From positions 1-33,386 of the forward strand of contig JAODBH010000119.1 in the NCBI GenBank assembly GCA_025463865.1: a DNA stretch of 33,386 nt. The letters are read 5' to 3'. Positions within the stretch are counted from its first letter, which is position 1, and the number at the start of each line of letters is the position of its first letter. The position numbers and the translations under genes are program-made. Shown in pieces: positions 28,720 to 33,386 of the stretch. The notes beneath the pieces are model-generated. The model searched no databases. It saw nothing but the letters and a program-made list of their open reading frames with translations, and was not told the origin of the DNA. This stretch comes from Actinomycetes bacterium (GTDB lineage: Bacteria > Actinomycetota > Acidimicrobiia > IMCC26256 > Chersky-534).

Positions 28720-31078
28720 CCGGCTGGCTCGCGCTGACGGTTGGCGGCGCGGTGGTACCCGCGGCCGGGGCCGCGGTGGTCGTCGGGTCCGCCGGCGAGA
28801 CCTGCACCACGACGGTGGATCCGGCGTCGAGCAGCGTCCCGGCCGCCGGATCGCTGGACCAGACCCGGCCCGCCGGCACGGTCGTGCCTGCCGGCGCACG
28901 CTGCACCACGACGGACGGCGCCAGTGCTACCGCGCGCAGTGCGGCCGCGGCCTCGTCCGCGTACTTGCCCGAGACCGCGGGCACGACGACCGATGCGGGT
29001 GGGCCGTTCGCCACCGAGATCGTGACCGCGTTGGTGCGCCGGATCCGCGAACCTCCGGGCGGCGACTGCGCGACCACGAATCCCGGCGGGTAGTCGCGGC
29101 TCGCCCGGCTCGCGACCGTCACCTTCAGGCCCGCGGCCGCCAACACCTCCTGGGCGGCCTCCGCCCGCAGCCCGACGACGTCGGGGAACGCACGTGCGGG
29201 CGCCGTGGTGGTCGGGGTCGGTGCCTCGGCGACCGGAACGGGGAAGGGCACCACGGGCGTGCCCGCGAGCGCGGCGGCCTCGTCCTCGTGCCAGATCTGC
29301 GCGGGCCAGGTTCCACCGGTCACCGTGATCGGCGTCGTCGGCGGCACCATCGACTTGGACGACGCCGGGTACCCGACCCACACCGCGGTCGACACGCCCG
29401 GGGTGTACCCGACGAACCATGCGTCGTGCCAGCTCTCCGCGGTCCCGGTCTTTCCCGCCACCGGCCGGTCGAGCCGCGCCTTCACGCCGGTGCCGCGCTG
29501 GACGACCTGCTGCAGCACACCGGTCACCGTGCGGGCGAGGTTGGCCGTGATCACGCGGGTGCGCGTCACCGGAGCGGTGTACACGATCGAGCCGTCGGCC
29601 CGGGTCACGCGGGTCACGAAGACGGGGTCGGAGCGCACACCGTCGGCCGCGAACGTCGCGTACGCCGACGCCATGTCGAGCACGGTCACGCCGTCGGCCC
29701 CGAGCGCGGCCGACGGGTACGCGGGAAGGGGAGTCCGCACGCCCAGCTGCGCCGCGAGGTCCACGACCTTCTGCGGGCCGACGTCCAGGATGAGTTGCGC
29801 GTAGACGGTGTTCACCGAGTTCACGGTCGCGTCCACGAGGTTCTCACGGCCGCCGCCCCCACCGTCGTAGTTCTTCACCCGCCAAGGTTCGGCGTCGGGC
29901 AGCTTGAGCACGATCGACCCCGGCGCGTTGTACGTGCGCGTGAGCGGGATGCCGCTCTGCAACGCGGCCGCGAGGACGAACGGCTTGAACGACGAGCCGG
30001 GTTGGCGGACGCCCTGGCCGGCCAGGTCGAACTCGGCGTCGGGCGCGCTGCCGAAGAAGTCGCGACCGCCGACGTACGCGAGCACGTGCCCGTTCGTCGG
30101 ATCCACGCTGACGACCGCGGCCGAGGGATCCCGTCCGACCCGGGTCAGCACCTTGGCGACGGCGCTCTCGGCGTCGGCCTGGAGCTTCGGGTCCAGCGTG
30201 GTCTCGATCCGCAGGCCACCTTGGTACAGCGCCCGCCGCCGGGCCTGGGGCGTGGCTCCGAAGTGGTGGTCCGTGAGGACGAACTGCTTCACCCGTTCGA
30301 CGAAGTGACCGCCGGGGTAGCGGAGGTCACTCGCGGGCGTGCTCTTCGCCACGACCCCGAGCGGTTCGCTGCGGGCCCGGTCGACGGCCTCGAGACCCGC
30401 TCGGTTCAGGCTCAGCATCCGGCGCAGCACGACGTCGCGGCGCGCGAGGGCCTCGGCGGGATGGAGGTACGGGTTGTAGCCCTCGGGCGAGCGGATGATG
30501 CCGGCGAGCAGCGCGCTCTGCGCGAGATCGAGGTCCGCCGCGTCGCGGGCGAAGTAGTGCCGGGCCGCAGCCTGGACGCCGTACGCGCCGTCGCCGAAGT
30601 AGACGGTGTTGAGGTAGCGCTCGAGGATCTGACGTTTGGAGTACTTCCGCTCGAGCTCGATCGCGAGGACCGCCTCCCGCGCCTTGCGGCTGAACGTCTT
30701 GTCCCGGTCGTCGAGGATGACGTTGCGCACGTATTGCTGCGTGATGGTCGATCCACCCTCGACCGCGTCCCCGGCCTGCGCGTCCCGGGTGATGGCCCGC
30801 ACCAGGGCCCGAGGATCGATCCCGGTGTGCTCGAAGTAGCGGGAGTCCTCGATCGCGACGACCGATCGCTGCAGCGTCGGCGAGATGCGGCTCAGCGGGA
30901 CGGGGGTCCGGTTCTCGGCGGAGTGGAGGATGGTGAGCACCTGCCCGTCGGCCGCGACGACGGTCGAGTCGGCGGGGGAGAACGTGGGCTCCTTGATCTG
31001 CGGCGTGTACTGGCACGCCGATGCCACCAGTGCGAGCGCCAGGAGTCCTGAGATGGCGAGGCGCCCCGACTTCACCAC
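28700..31078 (-). CDS. Class A penicillin-binding protein with lipobox-like N-terminus and two PASTA domains
   Basis: 792 residues from GTG 31078 (GTG 31075 is equally possible). It polymerises and cross-links peptidoglycan outside the membrane. N-terminus: KSGRLAISGLLALALVASAC, a signal with Cys22 in a lipobox-like VASAC context and almost no cytoplasmic tail. GT51 glycosyltransferase (about residues 35-235): AIEDSRYFEHTG with catalytic Glu77, GGSTITQQYVRN, and RKAREAVLAIELERKYSKRQILERYLNTVYFG. Transpeptidase (about 315-600): S362-S-F-K365, S421-V-N423 and K543-T-G-T. A Pro/Thr linker, then PASTA 1 (about 631-692) and PASTA 2 (about 698-763), and a Thr/Pro/Ala tail. It is divergent from tyrS. 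The open frame continues upstream antisense to tyrS but that part is not coding. Confidence 0.92.
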   Translation of the reverse strand: MVKSGRLAISGLLALALVASACQYTPQIKEPTFSPADSTVVAADGQVLTILHSAENRTPVPLSRISPTLQRSVVAIEDSRYFEHTGIDPRALVRAITRDAQAGDAVEGGSTITQQYVRNVILDDRDKTFSRKAREAVLAIELERKYSKRQILERYLNTVYFGDGAYGVQAAARHYFARDAADLDLAQSALLAGIIRSPEGYNPYLHPAEALARRDVVLRRMLSLNRAGLEAVDRARSEPLGVVAKSTPASDLRYPGGHFVERVKQFVLTDHHFGATPQARRRALYQGGLRIETTLDPKLQADAESAVAKVLTRVGRDPSAAVVSVDPTNGHVLAYVGGRDFFGSAPDAEFDLAGQGVRQPGSSFKPFVLAAALQSGIPLTRTYNAPGSIVLKLPDAEPWRVKNYDGGGGGRENLVDATVNSVNTVYAQLILDVGPQKVVDLAAQLGVRTPLPAYPSAALGADGVTVLDMASAYATFAADGVRSDPVFVTRVTRADGSIVYTAPVTRTRVITANLARTVTGVLQQVVQRGTGVKARLDRPVAGKTGTAESWHDAWFVGYTPGVSTAVWVGYPASSKSMVPPTTPITVTGGTWPAQIWHEDEAAALAGTPVVPFPVPVAEAPTPTTTAPARAFPDVVGLRAEAAQEVLAAAGLKVTVASRASRDYPPGFVVAQSPPGGSRIRRTNAVTISVANGPPASVVVPAVSGKYADEAAAALRAVALAPSVVVQRAPAGTTVPAGRVWSSDPAAGTLLDAGSTVVVQVSPADPTTTAAPAAGTTAPPTVSASQPVSAPPG

Positions 31079-31148
31079 GACATTCTCGCCCGGCCCGGAC
31101 CCCGCACCCGACACCTGCCAAACCCCGGGTCCGCGCCAGAGGTGCCGG

Positions 31149-31154
31149 TAGCGT
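31149..31154 (+). promoter_or_regulatory. Putative -10 box (TAGCGT) for tyrS
   Basis: TAGCGT (TANNNT) ends 8 nt before the tyrS ATG 31163, with no ribosome-binding site between, again fitting a leaderless transcript. It excludes the upstream in-frame GTG 31142 as the start. Confidence 0.45.
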
Positions 31155-31162
31155 GGCCCGCC

Positions 31163-32386
31163 ATGACCACTCCGTCGGCCGACGAACAGATCCGCGTGCT
31201 CTCGGCGGGTGCCGCCGACGTCATCTCCCCGGCGGACCTCCGGAAGAAGCTCGAGCGGGGCACCCCGCTGCGGGTGAAGCTCGGCATCGACCCCACCCGG
31301 CCCGACATCCATCTCGGCTTCGCCGTCGTGTTGCGCAAGCTCCGCCAGTTCCAGGATCTCGGCCACACCGCGGTGCTCATCATCGGCGACTTCACGGCCC
31401 AGGTGGGCGATCCGTCCGGCCGCTCCGCGACGCGGGCGCTGCTGTCGTCGGAGGAGGCGGAGGCGAACGCGCAGAGCTACTTCGACCAGGTGAAGCTCAT
31501 CCTCCGGGACGACCGGCTCGAGGTGCGCCGGAACTCGGAGTGGCTCGGGAAGATGGGCATCGCCGACGTCACCGCGCTGATGGCCCGGATGACCGTCGCC
31601 CGCCTGCTCGAACGGGACGACTTCGCCAAGCGCTACGCCGGCGGCGCCCCCATCTCGCTCCTCGAGTTCCTCTATCCGTTGCTCCAGGGCTGGGACTCGG
31701 TCGTGGTGGAGGCCGACGTCGAGCTCGGTGGCACCGACCAGCTGTTCAACAACCTGGTCGGGCGCCAGCTCCAGCAGCAGGAGGGCCAGGAGCCCCAGGT
31801 CGTGCTCACCATGCCGATCCTCGAGGGCCTCGACGGCGTCCAGAAGATGAGCAAGTCGCTCGACAACTACGTCGGCATCGCCGAGCCGGCCGCCGAGCAG
31901 TTCGGCAAGATCATGAGCATCACCGACGAGCTCATGCCCCGGTACTTCGAGCTCACGACCGGTTGGCACCCCGACCGGGTGGGCGAGACGCTGGCCGAGC
32001 TCGCCGACGGGCGGCTCCGCCCGGTCGACGCCAAGCGTCTGCTCGCCCGTACCGTCGTCGAGCTCTACCACGGCGAAGGGGCCGGGACGGCGGCCGAGAC
32101 CGCCTTCGACCAGGTCTTTCGCGCCGGTGGCGCCCCCGACGAGGTGCCCGAACGACTCGTCCCCGAGGCGGAGTTCGCGGGGGGCCCGGTCCGCGTCGCG
32201 CGGGTGCTCGCCCTGGCGGGCCTGGTGTCTTCCAACAAGGAAGGGCGGCGGATGATCGAGCAGGGCGCGGTCCGCATCGACGGTGAGCGGGTGGACGATC
32301 CCGATGCCACCGTCGGGAAATCCGAGGTTTCCGGTGGAATCTGGCAAGTGGGCAAGCGCCAGTGGGCGCGAGTGCGAGTAGAGTGA
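31163..32386 (+). CDS. tyrS: Tyrosyl-tRNA synthetase, HIGH motif reads HLGF
   Basis: 407 residues from ATG 31163. It charges tRNA-Tyr. Class I Rossmann core of the TyrZ-like branch: KLGIDPTRPDIHLGFAVVLRKLRQFQDLGHTAVLIIGDFTAQVGDPSGRS. The HIGH-type motif is HLGF (residues 50-53), with Phe where the second His (H48 in Geobacillus TyrRS) normally stabilises the transition state. YPLLQGWDSV and GGTDQLFNNLVGRQLQ recognise tyrosine, and QKMSKSLDNYVG has an intact KMSKS (228-232). The C-terminal S4 RNA-binding domain (about 340-395) is VRVARVLALAGLVSSNKEGRRMIEQGAVRIDGERV. No T-box is seen upstream. It precedes the rRNA operon promoter region. Confidence 0.95.
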   Translation: MTTPSADEQIRVLSAGAADVISPADLRKKLERGTPLRVKLGIDPTRPDIHLGFAVVLRKLRQFQDLGHTAVLIIGDFTAQVGDPSGRSATRALLSSEEAEANAQSYFDQVKLILRDDRLEVRRNSEWLGKMGIADVTALMARMTVARLLERDDFAKRYAGGAPISLLEFLYPLLQGWDSVVVEADVELGGTDQLFNNLVGRQLQQQEGQEPQVVLTMPILEGLDGVQKMSKSLDNYVGIAEPAAEQFGKIMSITDELMPRYFELTTGWHPDRVGETLAELADGRLRPVDAKRLLARTVVELYHGEGAGTAAETAFDQVFRAGGAPDEVPERLVPEAEFAGGPVRVARVLALAGLVSSNKEGRRMIEQGAVRIDGERVDDPDATVGKSEVSGGIWQVGKRQWARVRVE

Positions 32387-32430
32387 CGCCGCTCGGACGC
32401 CAGGGCCGGTAGATCCACCGCCTCGGACGT

Positions 32431-32459
32431 TTGACACTGCAAGCAGCCGTCACTACGAT
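32431..32459 (+). promoter_or_regulatory. rRNA operon promoter, TTGACA - 17 nt - TACGAT
   Basis: Consensus -35 TTGACA (32431-32436), exactly 17 nt spacer, -10 TACGAT (32454-32459). This is the only near-consensus -35/-10 pair seen in the window, as expected for an rRNA operon. Predicted transcription start near 32466, giving a leader of about 405 nt before 16S. Confidence 0.8.
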
Positions 32460-32473
32460 GGCGAGTCCGCTGA

Positions 32474-32490
32474 GAGGGCCTACGGCCCTC
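32474..32490 (+). other. Perfect hairpin GAGGGCC-TAC-GGCCCTC at the 5' end of the rRNA transcript
   Basis: 7-bp perfect stem with a 3-nt loop, starting about 8 nt after the predicted transcription start. No T-tract follows, so it is unlikely to be a simple terminator. It could protect the 5' end or act in early pausing. A second TTGACA (32498-32503) follows but lacks a -10 at proper spacing. Confidence 0.55.
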
Positions 32491-32623
32491 GACGCGGTTG
32501 ACACGGACGCCCCACCGAAGCTCTCGACTCGTGTGTCGAAGCCACGCAGGGTTTCAGTCGGGTGGGTGTCCGCTCGAGGTGCGCTTCCAACCCCCAGGGT
32601 TGATCGCGGCATGCTCGGGCCGT

Positions 32624-32637
32624 CGCTCCTTGAAAAC
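32624..32637 (+). promoter_or_regulatory. boxA-like rRNA antitermination element
   Basis: CGCTCCTTGAAAAC resembles the boxA of rRNA leaders (TGTTCTTTGAAAACT in Bacillus, TGCTCTTTAACA in E. coli), bound by NusB/NusE to prevent early termination in untranslated rRNA transcripts. Its place midway in the leader fits. Confidence 0.6.
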
Positions 32638-32645
32638 GGAACAGT

Positions 32646-32670
32646 GACGCCAAAAGCCAGTACGGGCGTC
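32646..32670 (+). other. Stem-loop GACGCC...GGCGTC just after boxA
   Basis: 6-bp stem (32646-32651 with 32665-32670) and 13-nt loop, 8 nt downstream of the boxA-like sequence. Stem-loop elements accompany boxA in rRNA leaders of other bacteria; the role here is inferred from position only. Confidence 0.4.
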
Positions 32671-32781
32671 GGCACCCATCTCCCTCCGGGGGGAAGGTCG
32701 ATCGACGTCCACTCAGCAACAATTACTGGCATGGCGACAACGGGTTCTCCAACGGGCCCGGACCTCGTCATGCCTGCCAGT

Positions 32782-32809
32782 CGGAAGCGGAGCATTGTGG
32801 CTGCTTCCG
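32782..32809 (+). other. Pre-16S leader hairpin CGGAAGC...GCTTCCG
   Basis: 7 perfect pairs extended by a G-T and a G-C pair to 9, with a 10-nt loop, about 60 nt before the mature 16S 5' end. A longer imperfect pairing (CTGGCA 32726-32731 with TGCCAG 32775-32780) lies just upstream. It may serve RNase processing or leader folding during 30S assembly. Confidence 0.5.
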
Positions 32810-32830
32810 GCGGCTCTTCGATTTTGGGCG

Positions 32831-32870
32831 GTCGCAACGGTCTTCGGACCCGAGTGATCGTCGCAAGGTC

Positions 32871-32872
<2 letters not shown>
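32831..32872 (+). repeat. Direct repeat GTCGCAA(C)GGTCTT flanking a UUCG tetraloop at the 16S 5' boundary
   Basis: GTCGCAACGGTCTT (32831-32844) recurs as GTCGCAAGGTCTT (32860-32872), identical apart from one deleted C. The second copy ends at the predicted mature 16S 5' end. The first copy contributes half of a GGTC-TTCG-GACC hairpin (32839-32850), a very stable UUCG tetraloop. Alternative pairing of the GACC arm with the second GGTC would give a switchable structure next to the processing site. Confidence 0.6.

Positions 32873-33386
<514 letters not shown>

Larger units (their letters stand above)
32387..32870 (+). other. rRNA operon promoter and pre-16S leader region (no protein gene)
   Basis: 484 nt between tyrS and the mature 16S 5' end. 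It holds one strong sigma70-type promoter, a boxA-like antitermination sequence, several hairpins and a direct repeat, listed separately. The open frame 32431-32874 in this stretch matches no protein I know and overlaps all these elements, so it is not annotated as a gene. Confidence 0.8.

Noticed and set aside
31079-31162. T-box leader before tyrS
   Set aside because: Only 84 nt between divergent starts, with no T-box core; a TAGCGT box directly precedes the start.
28700-32437. Minus-strand open frame of 1245 codons covering the PBP gene and running on antisense to tyrS
   Set aside because: Only the part up to about 31078 has PBP motifs. The rest mirrors tyrS codons and exists because GC-rich antisense frames rarely contain stops.
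32498-32526. Second rRNA promoter at TTGACA 32498
   Set aside because: At 17-18 nt spacing the -10 position reads CTCTCG or TCTCGA, not a recognisable -10.

Overview
This is a gene-dense, very GC-rich bacterial chromosome segment. It reads as core genome of an actinobacterium, most likely class Acidimicrobiia. The evidence is the gene order (def-fmt-rsmB-rpe-ribD-ribBA-hisG; infC-rpmI-rplT-SpoU methylase-pheS-pheT; argCJBDFR-GH-mpg-tyrS), heavy use of GTG starts, a PriA without helicase signatures, and the 5' third of a 16S rRNA gene whose sequence looks acidimicrobial to me (recognition from memory, not a database result). I see no insertion sequence, prophage, CRISPR array, tRNA gene or integration site.

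Layout. (1) 1-8880, plus strand: the 3' end of priA, then def, fmt, rsmB, a HIT hydrolase, rpe, a MogA/MoaB-type gene, ribD, ribBA, hisG and a small cold-shock-like protein. Many junctions are 4-nt stop/start overlaps. (2) 8942-12531, minus strand: a DUF2207 membrane protein, an isopenicillin-N-synthase-like oxygenase and a DUF1844-like protein. (3) 12532-18402, plus strand: a structured leader, then infC (apparently starting at an AUA codon), rpmI, rplT, an rRNA 2'-O-methyltransferase, pheS and pheT. (4) 18546-19439, minus strand: a MaoC-like double hot-dog protein, divergent from the arginine operon across only 20 nt. (5) 19460-28719, plus strand: argC, argJ, argB, argD, argF, argR, argG, argH, then a 3-methyladenine DNA glycosylase. 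(6) 28700-31078, minus strand: a class A penicillin-binding protein with two PASTA domains and a lipobox-like N-terminus. (7) 31163-32386: tyrS. (8) 32387-32870: the rRNA operon promoter and leader; 32871 to the end: 16S rRNA.

How the genes work together. def and fmt handle the N-formyl-methionine cycle. rsmB and the SpoU enzyme modify rRNA, and infC/rpmI/rplT/pheST/tyrS supply translation components. Rpe acts on ribulose-5-phosphate, which is also the substrate of the RibB half of RibBA. The arg cluster encodes conversion of N-acetylglutamate to arginine (ArgJ can also make N-acetylglutamate) plus its own repressor.

What stands out. No new multi-gene system is apparent. The best leads are inside ordinary genes and their junctions: a RibBA whose DHBP-synthase acidic motif has Glu-to-Gln changes at three positions, with no riboflavin or lumazine synthase in the cluster; an ArgH with a rewritten fumarase/lyase signature loop; a TyrRS with HLGF in place of HxGH; several intergenic gaps exactly bridged by tiny ORFs joined by stop/start overlaps; an AUA-start infC behind several stem-loops; a recurring TANNNT box 6-8 nt before start codons that fits leaderless transcription; and an unexplained direct repeat abutting the 16S 5' end.
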